Positions 11,681 to 24,337 of a DNA stretch of 64,000 bases are shown here, in pieces. Below the pieces are notes generated by a model. The model was not told where the DNA came from, did not search any database, and worked only from the letters and a program-made list of their open reading frames with translations. Location of the stretch: assembly GCA_028622995.1 (NCBI GenBank), contig JAJQJQ010000009.1, positions 5,394,001-5,458,000 of the forward strand, in the 5' to 3' direction. The number at the start of each line of letters is the position of its first letter. Positions within the stretch are counted from its first letter, which is position 1. The position numbers were made by a program, and so were the translations under genes. The DNA is from Panagrolaimus kolymaensis (taxonomy: Eukaryota > Nematoda > Chromadorea > Rhabditida > Panagrolaimidae).

Positions 11681-12386
11681 ACACCGCTCAGATGGCTATA
11701 CTCTTGCAGTTTAATGATAAAGCTAATTATTCCCTTCGTGAGCTAAAAGATACTTTGATGTTTAAAGAAGAAAAATTATTTATGTCTAATCCAATGTTTA
11801 AAATTAACCTTCTAAAAATTCCATCTGGTTATACTCTTGGTGCATCAACAACAATGGATACTATACTTAGCCTAAACCCAAACTTTATGAGGTAAATTAA
11901 CACTGACCATTTTTTTAAACGAGATCATTTTTCAGTAAAAAGTTAAAAATTGATTTATCAAGAGTTGTCATGAAAAGGGATTCTTTTAAAGAACAAAGCG
12001 AGATTTTAAATACATTAGAAAGTGATCGAAAAATGATGATTCAAGCCACAATAGTTCGAATAATGAAAGATACCAAAAAATGCAGTCATTTTGAATTAAT
12101 GGCAAAAGTTATTGAAGTAATTTCCAAGAGTTTCAAACCGAACGTAAAAGTTATCAAAAATTCCATCAACATTTTAATTGAAAAAGAATACTTGGCTCGA
12201 AATGAGGCTGATTCAAGCACATATGAGTATTTATCATAAACAATTTATTGTCTATGATCGTTTAATATAAAAATTATATGTATTTTATAAATTTATTTAC
12301 TAAATCTCTTTTAATTAAAAGATTTAATTATTTTTTATAAAATTATTAACTATTTATTGTTCATGAAATAAAAATAATAACTTTAT

Positions 12387-12808
12387 CTAAAGATTTCTTC
12401 TAAATTTATCAAATTTTTTAAACGTTTCTAAGAATTTAGGATCAATGGTGTTATTGGACTTTGATGGATAAGTGTAAATATTATTATTAAACGCTGTGAC
12501 CAAGATTTTAATTTTTGAAGAAAATTCAGAATTTTTTAGATTGTAATACGTTTTTTCTAACAGCTCAAGATTTAACTAAAAATAAAATATGATAAAGTAT
12601 AGACAAAGTTACAAAATATAATTTTTTTTACGTTTTTTCCACGATATGCATCAAGAATGATATGCGTACAAGCTTGTGGATTTAAGGCGAGAATATCATC
12701 TTTATAATGTCGATAAGTCAAATCTACTCGACAAAATCGCAAGCAATTATCAGCAATCGAAACATTTGTTTGCAACAACAAAATAAAAAAGATATAAAAA
12801 AACAACAT
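12387..12808 (-). CDS. Small secreted GH18 (chitinase-like) protein, truncated domain
   Basis: Exon 1 12632-12808, exon 2 12387-12575; 121 residues from the ATG at 12808 (an in-frame ATG at 12847 would add 13). The N-terminus is a clear signal peptide (MLFFYIFFILLLQTNVSIA). It is followed by CLRFCR and ACTHIILDAY, which resembles the first strand of glycosyl hydrolase 18 proteins (CTHIIYAF), and KIKILVTAFN, resembling the second strand (KILLSVGG). The catalytic DxxDxDxE strand is absent and the protein ends far short of the 350-400 residues of the family. It may be a degenerate remnant, a novel short effector-like protein, or unrelated. It converges with the cullin 3' end. Confidence 0.55.
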
Positions 12809-13868
12809 TGAAAGAGGTTTGTAAAAAAAGTGAAAATGGAAGGACAAAAATCGAACGTCGTCAACTTGAAAAAGTTTATCCTTGACCTATAAGTAAAGAG
12901 ATCTTGTTATTTGATTATTTTGAGCGATGAGAATGAAGAATAGAAATATTCTAAATGTCTTTTTTAGATAATCTTTTTTTTACCATTCTTTAAAAAAATA
13001 TTACAACTTTATTTTATCTCTATATTCCAATTTGAAGCCATTTTTTTGAAATCATCACTAAATTTTCTATGATTTTTTTATTTTGGTTTCCAATAATTTA
13101 TTTTTGTATAAATATGCTTTTTTTCCTGCAAGATTATTTTTTGATTAATGTGTTCTATGGATTTTTTTGGCTTTAAAAAAATAATTTGTTTTTTGCAGAA
13201 TCATGCTTGGAGATTGTTTCTAACGAAAACGTGGCAGATGTTTACATACGTGGCAGTGGCACAATGGTCCATGTAAAATTATGTCATCATATTATTGGCT
13301 CTTTGTTTTTTCAAACTTTAAATTTATCCACAAGAAGAAGATAAAGATTTCGATCATCGTTGTATGCCGTTTTCACAAACATGCAACTTTTTATGCATAT
13401 TCAAAGAAGTAACTTATTTTAGTTTAAAAATTAAAGACATTTATATCTCCAGACATGACTTTTCAAATCACCTGTTTTTTTTCCTGTAAACTTTTCATTC
13501 AAAACCAATCATCCTATAGACTCGGCTTTATGAGTAAACTTTTTCATTATTTGTTTTAAACTCGAACTTTTATTTATTCAACTTTTTATTGTTCTTTCAA
13601 TATACATTTATTTTTCTTCCTAAATCTTGAGCCCCACATAAACAACAAAGCAATTACTTTACAAAAAAAAAATTATAAAACAGTTTTATATGTACCAGAA
13701 ACATTTTAAACTCGAATAGTTAAAACCGGATAAAAAATATTTTTGCTCTTTTTTTCAATGGCAAAATTCTGTGTTTTATAGTGATAATGAACACCCGTTG
13801 TTAGCGGGACAGCTTGCTAACAAAACAAAAAATAAAAATAAAAAAAGCTGCAGCTGATGTAAAAATGT
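12809..13868. other. Intergenic, no gene seen
   Basis: AT-rich, with long T runs. I see no coding exon pair or RNA gene. The promoter of the minus-strand GH18-like gene would be at its left end. Confidence 0.4.
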
Positions 13869-14914
13869 TTATGCAAGGGTGTCAGAACGTTTAAGACGCA
13901 TGGGGCGGTTAGTTCGAACATCACGTCGCCGAGAAGCTTCAATCACGATAGCCCAATCATAGCTTGTAGTTCTAATAGTGCGAATATCGTAAATGGTAGG
14001 CAAACGATATACTTTCCGAACTCGCTTTAATCGCTTTGGACCACTTTCATAACGTGAAATATCTCTAAAAAAACGAGAGAAGATAAATATTTACGCGCAT
14101 CGTATTTTTGAGTAGGTTAAGAAATAAATTATTTACCTTGAAACGATAAGAGCAAGCATGTTTAAATTTCTTATAATTTCAAGTTCCATTCTCCAGAAAG
14201 TTGTACCGCCAAACTCATTGCTGTTGTTTGAAAGACCAATTGTCCAGGAGAAATTGGATTCAGATATTTTTTCAAATTTTTTTGTCTAAAATATAAATCA
14301 TTTTCATTCATTTATTTTTTGCGTAGGTTAAAGAGAAAAGCCCTAAAACCTAAGAAGCAAGAAAAAAAGAAAGAAAAGTAAAGTAAACAACGTACTGATC
14401 CATTTTTTTCACCTGTGCCGCCACTGTTGAATGGGAGGCAGACAAGAAATTTTTCTTCGGTGTAAACACCTCTAGCAATTCCTATAACAAAAATTATGAG
14501 GTTAAAATTGGTCTAATTGAAAAGTATTACTTACCTTCATCACAGAATGGCCAATCCCATGCAAACGATTTAGGAAATACTCTAATATCATCGAGTGGGG
14601 AATCATCGAATGAAGTAGTGCTGAAAATTAAATTTTTAACCTTTATCCTTGAAATCCTCTAACCCCAAAATTATTAATTACCTTTTCATGAGATTATTAT
14701 TATTATTTAAATCGCATTTATTTGAAGGCGATAATTCTTTTTCGCCTTCAGCACCAACGACGACGACAACCTGTTGCTCACTCATCGATCCAATACTTGT
14801 GCAACTTGAGTGTCGTCGTGAAAGTTCCGCCTCATTGATTGTATTAGCACGTTGAAGGACTCCATGCATACAGCAGCTACCAACATTAACTCGAGAAGAA
14901 GGATGCGTTGACAT
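13869..14914 (-). CDS. Unidentified protein, five exons
   Basis: Exons in transcript order: 14682-14914, 14535-14620, 14396-14481, 14137-14285, 13869-14064; 249 residues, all phases consistent. The N-terminal 80 residues are Ser/Asn/Val-rich and low-complexity. The rest looks folded: FPKSFAWDWPFCDEG, EKFLVCLPFNSGGTG, FSWTIGLSNNSNEFGGTTFW, a basic segment GPKRLKRVRKVYRLP and an Arg-rich tail (RRRDVRTNRPMRLKR). No signal peptide or membrane segment. I do not recognise a family. The donor at 14395 (TCA|GTACGT) was chosen over an earlier CACAG|GTGAA because only the former keeps frame. Confidence 0.6.
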
Positions 14915-16571
14915 CCTTGCGTAAACAAGCTATAGCTAAAGTTTTTTTTACAATAATGAAAGCAGGAAAGAAATAACAGTTGGTTGTGGATCAATGAAGA
15001 AAAAAGAAACAATATTTTGTGTTTTTTTTTTCTCTTTCAAAAAACACAGTTAAAACTCTTTTTTTTCTCGGAGTGGGTCTAAAAAATAAGACAATAATGT
15101 TGAAGGACGACGACAAGTTTACAAAAGTCAATGAAATGTCGTCAAAAACCAAATAATCAAATAAAAAATAGAAAAATAAGTAAAACCTTTTTCTAGCAAG
15201 AATGAATTACTAGGAAAAGGTCAAAATCAAAGGATAAAAAAGCTTCTGGCATTTTTTTGGTTTAATATTCTTTTTTTTAACAGCTGGAGAACAGAGTATA
15301 AAAAACGAAAGTATTTTTTGTGGTTTTATTTAAGGCAATTAACTTTTGGAAGCAAAAAAAGTAAGAACGCTTTTTATATTTTTGATGTTGTAAGAAAAGT
15401 GTTCTCAACACAACAAAAACAAATATTCAAAAGTAATAAGGAAAAAAAGACTATTACTTGAATGAAGAAAAAAAAGTTTAATATGAGTGAGTATTCAGTC
15501 GAGATTTTACATTCATAAATCTCAAAAGAAAAAACTAGCTTATACTTATGGGAAGCAAAAAAACCAAAAGATAAGAATGACATGAGTTTTTTTTTCAAGG
15601 ATTAAACTCAAATATACTTGGAACATTCATTACTTGAAGGCTGGAATGAAAACAAAACAAGCAAATAATGCATGTTAGGATATACCTAAAATTTTTGCTT
15701 CCTATTCTGAACTTAATTTTATTTTCTAAGCTCAAAAATTGCGAATCAAAAGGATCAAGAAAATAAAATAAAATGAAATTTATAAAAATAAAAGTAATTT
15801 TTGACACAAAATAAAAATATTATAATTTTTTTAAATTGAAACGTAAAAACACATGTTGGTCAGTCAGTTCAATATCAACTGCTTCCCCTTTTCCTTCCTC
15901 TGACTTTTTGACCAATTGGTCCATCAGAGCCAGTCAGTCAAAGTTAGCTCATAAGCATTTTTGATTTGAAAAATATCACTCTCATTTTCGTTTTCTTTTA
16001 TGAGACAGGCCAAGCCGAAAGACGAAGACGAAACAAAAATACATTTGCCGCCGCCGCTTGCTTGTTTGATGATTGAGTTGATCGCAAAAAAATACTTTTT
16101 TTCTTGGATTTTTAACGACGACTTTTTTTTTCTCTCCTTTTTGCTTTCTATTTTTATACGTTCATCGAGAAAAGAAAATTATCCATCCTTGTTGTTGTGT
16201 CTATCGCTTGCTTCCTTGAAATACAAATAAAAAAAGCCAGCTGAAGGAGGTGGTTGCGAAAAACAAATCCCCAACAACAAAAAATTGTAATTACTAAAAA
16301 AAGTGACAAGGTTGAGTTTAATGTTACCCAAAAATATATGATTATTTTAGTCAGATTTAGTATAGTAGTTTTTTTAAGTTAAGAATTTGCAATATGATAC
16401 TTTTTTCAAAGTATGTTGTATTTTTATTTTTTGACAAGTAAAGTGTAAAATTTAAAAAAAAACAATGTTTTTTTCTTACAAAGTATCAAAAAACAAGAAA
16501 ATAGTACGAAAGTGATTATTTAAATCTTCAAAAGTCTGATAATTATGAAAAGTCAAAAATGTGAATAAAAC
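14915..16571. other. Intergenic, no gene seen
   Basis: AT-rich. Short open frames at about 15374-15810 and 16000-16230 are poly-Phe/Lys/Leu translations of T- and A-runs, without splice partners or family resemblance. Confidence 0.4.
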
Positions 16572-17942
16572 TCATTTCGTTTTTTCAGCCAAAGCTTTTC
16601 TATTTTTCTTTTCTCGAATAAACATTTCTAATTCTCTTCGCTTTTCTTCCACAGCTAAATCAATTTCATATTCAGCAAATTTTTTATCTCCAACAATGTC
16701 GCTTGAAGATTGCTTTTTGTTATCATCCTAAAAAAATGGTTCAACTGCAAAAGTTTTTACATTTCCAACAAAAAATGACTGACTTCAATGGCAAAATTTT
16801 CTTGAAAAGCTTCTTTCCATTCATTCATGGCACTTTTATAGTTGCTTGGTGGAATACCAGCTCCAGTAATATGACCAATGCTTTCAATGCTATCGCTTCC
16901 AGCATTCATGTACAAAGGTTTAATAATATCAATATTTTGCTGAATTGCTGGCTTTGATTCTCGGAATGCATAAAAAGAAAGAAGAGATTTACATTTCGAT
17001 ACTAAACTTTCGGCTGTGGTGGAAATTGTCTAAAACACAAAATTCAAAAATCAAAGCAATTTTTATTGAAAAATTACCATAATGCTTGCTCCATTAATAT
17101 GTGATACATATCGAATAAATTTATATATTAGCTTCTTTTTCTCTGATTCCATGTTTTGAAATTGATCATATCGAGCAGCGACAAAAGTAACAGGGAAAGG
17201 CAAAACATTCATAATTCCAGAATCTTTGTGATCCTTAAATTTATAAATAACTTTTTCAAGTTTATCATATCTTCCTGGATCTGAGTTGTTAATTGCTTTT
17301 AAAATGGCAGCAGTTTTCTCAACAACATGATGCATTAAATTAAATACAGTTTCTGGGATTTGAGATGGATTAGTTAAATCAAGAAATACCACGAGAGAAG
17401 TATGCTCGATGGTGTCAATGGATATTGGAGTTGAAATTAAGCTTGACATCTTTGACCCACCACCTAATTCCCAAATTGATGAAACTTCTTTCATCTGAAA
17501 TAAAAAATTTTATATATGCAAAAAGGGAATTATAGAAATTACATTATTTCGCATTCTTGTGACATATTTGTATTCCAAAGCAAAAGTTTTAGAATCTTCT
17601 TGGGAAGTTTCCATGAATCTTTGAATTAAAGTTGTTTTTCCACAATTTGAGCTTCCACAAACAATTATGACTGATTCCACTGTCTTTGAATCATTGGAAG
17701 GTGCTGAATTTTTTTTAATAATGAGTAAGTAGTAAACTCATCGGTGACATTTAAATGCGCCTTTGATAATAAATATACTTACCATCGTCAGCATTATCAA
17801 AATTTAGAGAATGTGATTCTTTTTCCTGTAATTTTTGGAAAGCAAGTTCAAAAATATCGGGCATTTTTAAATAAACCAGCTCATAAAACTCTTGGCTACT
17901 TTTCAGCCAAAATGGGCACGCTATTGCTCCCATGACAACCAT
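16572..17942 (-). CDS. xbx-1: Cytoplasmic dynein-2 light intermediate chain (DYNC2LI1, xbx-1-like)
   Basis: Exons: 17783-17942, 17543-17703, 17078-17494, 16784-17029, 16572-16727; 379 residues. It has a GTPase-like P-loop GSSNCGKTT in exon 2, then IWELGGG, VVFLDLTNPSQIPET, PVTFVAARYDQFQN and KKLIYKFIRYVSHINGAS, which match the diagnostic order in DYNC2LI1 (SKYDVFQDF, ...RFVAHYYGASL in the human protein). The C-terminus is a charged coiled-coil-like helix (VEEKRRELEMFIREKKNRK). The protein is a subunit of the retrograde intraflagellar transport motor in cilia; in nematodes that means ciliated sensory neurons. A second in-frame ATG at 17933 is an alternative start. The symbol is by orthology to the C. 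elegans gene. Confidence 0.88.
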
Positions 17943-18662
17943 ACGTTGTTACAAGCTGTTTTCTAAGTTAGTGGACTTTAAGTTAGCTATGTACAATGGA
18001 TTAAATATTTGCAAAAAAAAGGTTAACAAATTAGATCACAAATTTATTAAAATTAATGTAATTATGCATTTAGAATATTAAAATGATGAAACGTAAGAAA
18101 ATAATACTCGTCTTTCGTGTGTTTGTGCCTCTTTTTTTTTTTTTTGCTTCCATTTACAATGTATAATTTGGTTGAAGATGAGAAAAATGTAAAAAATGTC
18201 GCGGAAAACAGAGGTCATCTAAAAAAATACAACTTTAAAGGACCATTCTCATTTGATCTTTTTTTCAAACACGCGGCCAGATATTCCCTCATGCCGAAAT
18301 ATTGCAAAGCCCGCAAAGTACCGTAATGTACAGTAATTTTACGATCAAATTTCTGTACTTTACGGGCTTTGCAATATTGCGGCATGAGGGAATATCTGGC
18401 CGCGTGTTTGAAAAAAAGATCAAATGAGAATGGTCCTTTAAGGTTGATAAACTTTAAAAATAGTTATTATTTGTCAACAAAAAAAATAATATGCATTATT
18501 ACAAGGAAAGAATAAAGAAAGAAAAAAACCGATTATCAAATTTTATTTTAAAGTTTAAACATAAATAAAAAAATGGAAACTATAAAAAATTTTAGAAGCC
18601 TTTATTTTAGTTGTAAAGAATAGGTTAAAATTCAACTGTAACATTATTATTATCCGAGGAAA
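17943..18662. other. Spacer between xbx-1-like and CAP genes, holding a palindromic element
   Basis: Both neighbours are on the minus strand, so this holds the xbx-1-like promoter and the CAP gene 3' flank. The only structure is the palindrome at 18235-18441. Confidence 0.5.
18235..18441. mobile_element. Near-perfect palindromic MITE-like element, TTAA-flanked
   Basis: About 207 bp, with TTAA at each end and inverted arms of about 90 bp, nearly identical. The left arm starts TTAAAGGACCATTCTCATTT and the right arm ends with its reverse complement. The arms include TTCAAACACGCGGCCAGATA and a segment around TTGCAAAGCCCGCAAAGTAC; the loop is only about 20 bp. TTCAAACACGCG also occurs in the element at 43401, so the two are related. 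No coding capacity. Confidence 0.78.
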
Positions 18663-20364
18663 TTACTTTTTGTTGAAAATATTCTTTAAATACTCGAAAA
18701 TTTTCATTAAATACCAAAGTAATTGTTGTTTCGTTTGACTTGCTCTAACACAGAGGCCATCAGATTTTGAACAAGTATCACCAGGTAGTGTGGTACAATC
18801 TGAATCAGTTTTACATCCACCAGTACCGAGTAATTCAACATCGTAAACAACTTGATTAATGTAATTTCCACTAAATTATTTGTCCTTTGTTTTTTTTCAC
18901 AAAAAAATGGAAAAAAACTTACGCAACATTGTATTGACAAACAAGATGTAAATAGTTATCAGAGCATAGTTTAGCTCCGCATCCAACTTCATAAGTTTTT
19001 CCCCAAACCACTTGAGAGTAATGTCCTGAATTCATATCAGCAGGAAATGTGAATTTATTAGTGGTTAAATTAGCCAAACCATATTCAAGCAATTCACTGT
19101 AGTAAAGTTGAACGGACTAAAGTCTTATAAAATTTACATCCTCCTCTTTGAGAATGGGACTTACTTTTCCACAAGCAGCTCCAAGATCTCCTTTTGGTCC
19201 AAGACCTCCCTTTGGAATCCAAGCCATATTTTCACCCCATCCAGTTCGAGATGAAGCAGGCGAATGATTGGGGAATGGACATGTGCTAGCCCAAGCTTGA
19301 GCGTTTAATTCCAATTCACAACTGTATTTGATTTTATACATATTTTTTCCTTTTGGAGCTTTTCTAATTCCACCAGGTCCTGCTGTTTCATTACCCTTAA
19401 TAACCAATGATCGATAATAATTATGCCAATCAACATATTGTTTACGAGCATAATCATTCATTTCAGGATTGGTTGGACAAATGGTATTAATTGTTTGATC
19501 AGCTTTTGGTGGAGCAATGCAAAGTCCATCACTACATGTGGATCTAAGAATGGCATTGCAATCTGCATCAGCAACGCAATTATCACCAGGAGTGTAAAGC
19601 TTTTCATTGGAGTATACTCTAAAAATAAATGCTTTAAATTTAAAAAAATTGTGATTTTAATCCTACGGTTTATCATAATGGCATACAGTAAAATATTGTC
19701 CACCTGAACATGAGGTGGAAGCGCATCCAACATAAAGAAGTTTAGAACCAACAAATTTATTCCAATCTCCATTAGCCAAATTATATGAAAGAGTATCATC
19801 CACTCCATTGGTGATGACGAGATTGATCAATCTCGTGAAAGTTTTTTGCAATGCATCAAATTGTGAAGTGGCTGAAGTCATATAAACAATTTCGCCAGCA
19901 CCTTTATTGGTGGCGACATTGGAATATGCATATTGGCAATTGGATGACCAAGTATTAGCTGAAGCTTCAAGATCACAATCCCAATTCTAAAATCAATTTT
20001 TAATTTTAAATCAAACATAATTTCGGATTTTATTTTGTGATTTATTTGAAATCCTATTACAGAAAGTTTTTAATTAGTCTTTGTACCATAAAAAATTTAT
20101 CCTATTTATTTTTGTCGTAATAAAAAAACTTACAAGTTTATAATAATTTTTAGCGCTTGACAAAATTCCACTTTTATTTGGAGCTTTTCCCTTCGCCAGA
20201 CGTTCACGATATTGTGATTGAATTTGCAAGGAAAAATTACGAAAATTATCGGTCATGGGAGTGGAGCATCCAAATTCCGTAGTAAAAACATATTCAAAAA
20301 TAATAAAAGAGTTAATAATAAAAATCCATATTTTGGTGGAACTTCTACTACAGCCAATAACCAT
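18663..20364 (-). CDS. Double-domain CAP/SCP secreted protein (VAP-like)
   Basis: Exons: 20134-20364, 19667-19986, 19165-19618, 18923-19116, 18663-18870; 468 residues. The leader KIWIFIINSFIIFEYVF is a signal-like segment. Two CAP (SCP/TAPS) domains follow, linked by a Cys-rich hinge (NCVADADCNAILRSTCSDG). Domain 2 is canonical: WHNYYRSLV, GWGENMAW, SGHYSQVVWGKTYEVGC, LVCQYN. Domain 1 keeps the frame (SKLLYVGC, VCHYDKP) but has Gln for the first His (QIQSQYRERLAKG) and Asp for the His of the GHY motif (GDWNKFVG). A Cys-rich tail (GCKTDSDCTTLPGDTC) ends the protein. In nematodes, two-domain proteins of this kind are the VAP/ASP type, secreted by amphid or gland tissue in several species; the exact tissue is not deducible here. 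Confidence 0.92.
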
Positions 20365-21769
<1,405 letters not shown>

Positions 21770-23564
21770 TTATCCCTAATTTCTCATAAAATAAATGTTT
21801 TCTTTTTACTTTTTACTTTCATCTTTTTATTTTTTTAATTTTAAGCTTTTGACATATGTTTTCGATTCATTTTTTGTTGCAACTTTTATTTTTTATTTCT
21901 GCTACGATATAATGTACCTATAAACTTGTTTTATTATTTTGAAACGGAAATGATTTTAATTTTTTCCTTAAAAAAATTTAAGAAAAAAAAGTAAGACTAA
22001 AAGCTTTTATCGTTTTGCTACTGCTTTTAATTCTAAAAAGAAAAGAAAAAGAAAACAATTAATTTAGTAAAATAGTAATCGCTGCTAATTGCAATTAGCA
22101 ATAATGGAAATACCAGAGCTTTGAGGGCTTGCAAAACTTATTTTTTGAATCCAAAAAAGTTTCATGGTAATTAAAAGTTTTAATAAAACAAAGAAATGTG
22201 TGCCACTCCCAAATAAAAAAGCAAGACATTGTTTAAAAAAATTGATAGTAAATTTGCAAACCGCAAAATGCAACTTGATTAACGGAGATGAAGGAAATTC
22301 GGTCTATTTTATTATCTTCTTTTTTTCTATTGTCTTTTTTCTACGCAGAAATAAAAATGACGAACGCTTCATATTCTTTTCATTCATCGAGTAGCCTGTT
22401 TATTATTGTTCTTTCTCATCCCCAAATTTAGGTGGTTTAATTGCACATTTTTTTGAATAAAAAGAGTTTTGCTGTTATTCGCTACCGCGCAAATGAATGA
22501 ATTCATGCATCGGAACAGGATTTGCCCTTCAAAATTAGACGGATGAATTGCAAAAAAATATTAAAAAGAATTTTTGGTTTTTGGTGGTTCTTCAAGTTTC
22601 ATAAAATAAAATAAAAATGAGTCATTCATTTATTTTCTTTTACCGACCAACCAACCTATCTACTACCGATACCGCCGCCATCCACCCTCTATCGAGAAAC
22701 AATAATGACGCCAATAGTATATATTGGTCATCCTTAAAATATGTATCTCTCTTTGATTTGTTTCTTTAGCAAACTTTGTTTGAAGATGCAAAAAAAAAAG
22801 AAGTAAAAAAGAGAGAACAAAAAAAAGTTTTTGCTGCTGCGCGATTTATAACGTGAGCGAGCGTGCTAAATAATAAATGAATCAGTTCACAAATATTGGG
22901 TGTAAACCTTTTTTTTTGTGAAAAAGCTCTCTAATTTCATCATAATTATATATAAAAAAAGTTTGTTACTAAAAACATTCATCTTTTTTTTTTTTTGCAG
23001 GCGGCTACCGGACTCTGACGACATCGACGAATTTCTTTTTTGGAATTATTTCATTAACAAAAACAGCTCACATCTGCCACTGCGCGACAAAAAAGATTCA
23101 TTCCATTAGTCATTTTCTTTCGTCTGCATCATTTTTTTTTTAAAATTCTTGAAGCAACGACGAACTACATATAAAAAGTGGATAACTTTTTTGAATTGAA
23201 TTGGAAAAACTCTTACCTCCTTCTCCTCCTATTTCGACCGATCGTAACCGCAGCTGACGACTGACTGATTCACCGACAACGAAGACTTCGCCCTTGTGCC
23301 CACACCTCCTGGGGATAATTCAATTTTCTGCACAGTTACAGCAACAAACAGCCCATCCCAAAAAATATAAAAAAATTATCGAAATATTTTTTTATAAAGC
23401 TGCTTCCTTTTGCCGCTGCTGCTTTCCTTATTCGTTGTATTTGCTTCAGTTCATTTCTTCGATTTGATTCGAATGAAAAGAAACAGAAACATCAGTTCAT
23501 CTTTTACGACTGATTTGAATTTGACCTTGTTTTTAAAAATTTTATATATTATACATATTATTAG
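21770..23564. other. Intergenic between homeobox and neuropeptide genes; one orphan exon-like segment
   Basis: At about 23001-23109, after a long T tract and TTTTGCAG, an open segment (RRLPDSDDIDEFLFW...) ends in TAG. It has no identifiable partner exon and may be a 5'-UTR exon of the downstream neuropeptide gene. About 23215-23345 is GC-richer and CT-rich, consistent with 5' flank. Nothing else found. Confidence 0.35.
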
Positions 23565-24050
23565 ATGACGAAACTTAAAATTTATTTTATTTTATTATTC
23601 ATATTATTAATATTATTACCTATTATAGAATGCAGGCATCGTAGGTATGTTTAATTTGTTTAATTTTTTTGTTAAAAGTTACAGTAATTTTGATTTTAGG
23701 TATAGAGTTCACAAGGATAGTTCACTTGCAAAATTTCATATTAAAACTTTAAGAGCCTGGCGGAGGACGTATACGAATACTAAACGGCATAAACGGTAAG
23801 TATTTTATTTTGTTTCTATTTGTTAGGAAAAAATTTAAGTTAATTTATAACAACAGAGCTACAGTATATTTTTTGCTCAAAACCTTTTCTTTTTTTTAAA
23901 ATTTTAATCAAACTTTAAAAATAATAAAGTATAATTTATCTTTTTTGTTTTTTTAGCCGCCGCCATCATCGTCGCCATCATTCCAATGAATTTCCTTTTA
24001 ATGATATTTTAAATCAAATGGATTCATTTACAAGGCCAAGATTTGGCTAA
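23565..24050 (+). CDS. RPRFamide neuropeptide precursor (FLP-33/NPF-like)
   Basis: Exons 23565-23644, 23700-23795, 23957-24050; 89 residues. A strong signal peptide (IYFILLFILLILLPIIEC) is followed by a very basic spacer with several dibasic cleavage sites (HKRRRHHRR). After them comes a single C-terminal peptide ending MDSFTRPRFG and then the stop. The terminal Gly is the amidation donor, so the predicted product is a peptide of about 22-24 residues with C-terminal RPRF-NH2. Position, single copy, length and the -PRFG end fit C. elegans FLP-33 (ends KPRFG) and, more widely, invertebrate NPF/sNPF peptides that end RPRFamide. It would be secreted from neurons and act on GPCRs. The family assignment is inference from a short motif. 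Confidence 0.75.
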
Positions 24051-24337
24051 AAAAATATATAACTATTTCTTTCCTGCCTGCATCTCAAATTCACATTCCT
24101 TGTGTGCTTTATTTCTTTCAACAATCAAATGCTTTATTTTTCCTTGTTGTTGCTTTAAACAAAATTCAAACAAAAAACTCGCTTATTTTATTATTTTTAT
24201 TATACATTGTTAAATATTGTTTTAAAATTCCAAAAAATGCTTTATTATTTAAATAAAAATATTTTGTTGTCTGTGACATACATTTTTTTTTCGTTTGTGA
24301 GGTCATGGCTTGTATTGAGTGGCGTTCGTAAGCTGCT

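Larger units (their letters stand above)
5949..12239 (+). pseudogene. Cullin (CUL1-like) gene, disrupted by stop, frame break and LTR element
   Basis: Recognisable exons: 5949-6040, 6089-6398, 6636-6771, 6821-7284, 7330-7566, about 7627-8067, 8114-8122 continuing at 11686-11891, and 11936-12239. The N-terminus reads YMTLYS+RVYEYCTLL, as in CUL1. The cullin-homology region shows FKYIDDKDIFEKCYSKMLAK, and after the insertion AQMAILLQFND. The C-terminal winged helix reads IQATIVRIMK...IEKEYLA, where the Lys after IVRIM is the NEDD8 acceptor of the family. Cullins scaffold SCF-type ubiquitin ligases. Lesions: an in-frame TGA at 7243-7245 between SFIEPR and RHVISTVIFD; no acceptor keeps frame between the 7566 donor and FKYIDD at 7627; and a retrotransposon splits exon 7. 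The rest of the frame is well preserved, so inactivation looks recent. Misassembly or an unusual splice could explain the frame break but not the insertion. Confidence 0.85.

Noticed and set aside
15374..15810. Minus-strand Phe/Leu-rich open frames
   Set aside because: They translate T-rich homopolymer sequence; no signals or splice partners.
17925..17945. X-box-like (RFX/DAF-19) sequence GTTGTCATGGGAGC near the xbx-1-like start
   Set aside because: It overlaps the start codons, has a mismatch in the second half-site, and real X-boxes usually lie 60-200 bp upstream.
16572..20364. Operon of the xbx-1-like and CAP genes
   Set aside because: The spacer is about 720 bp and carries a mobile element; typical nematode operon spacing is about 100 bp and there is no sign of SL2-type context.
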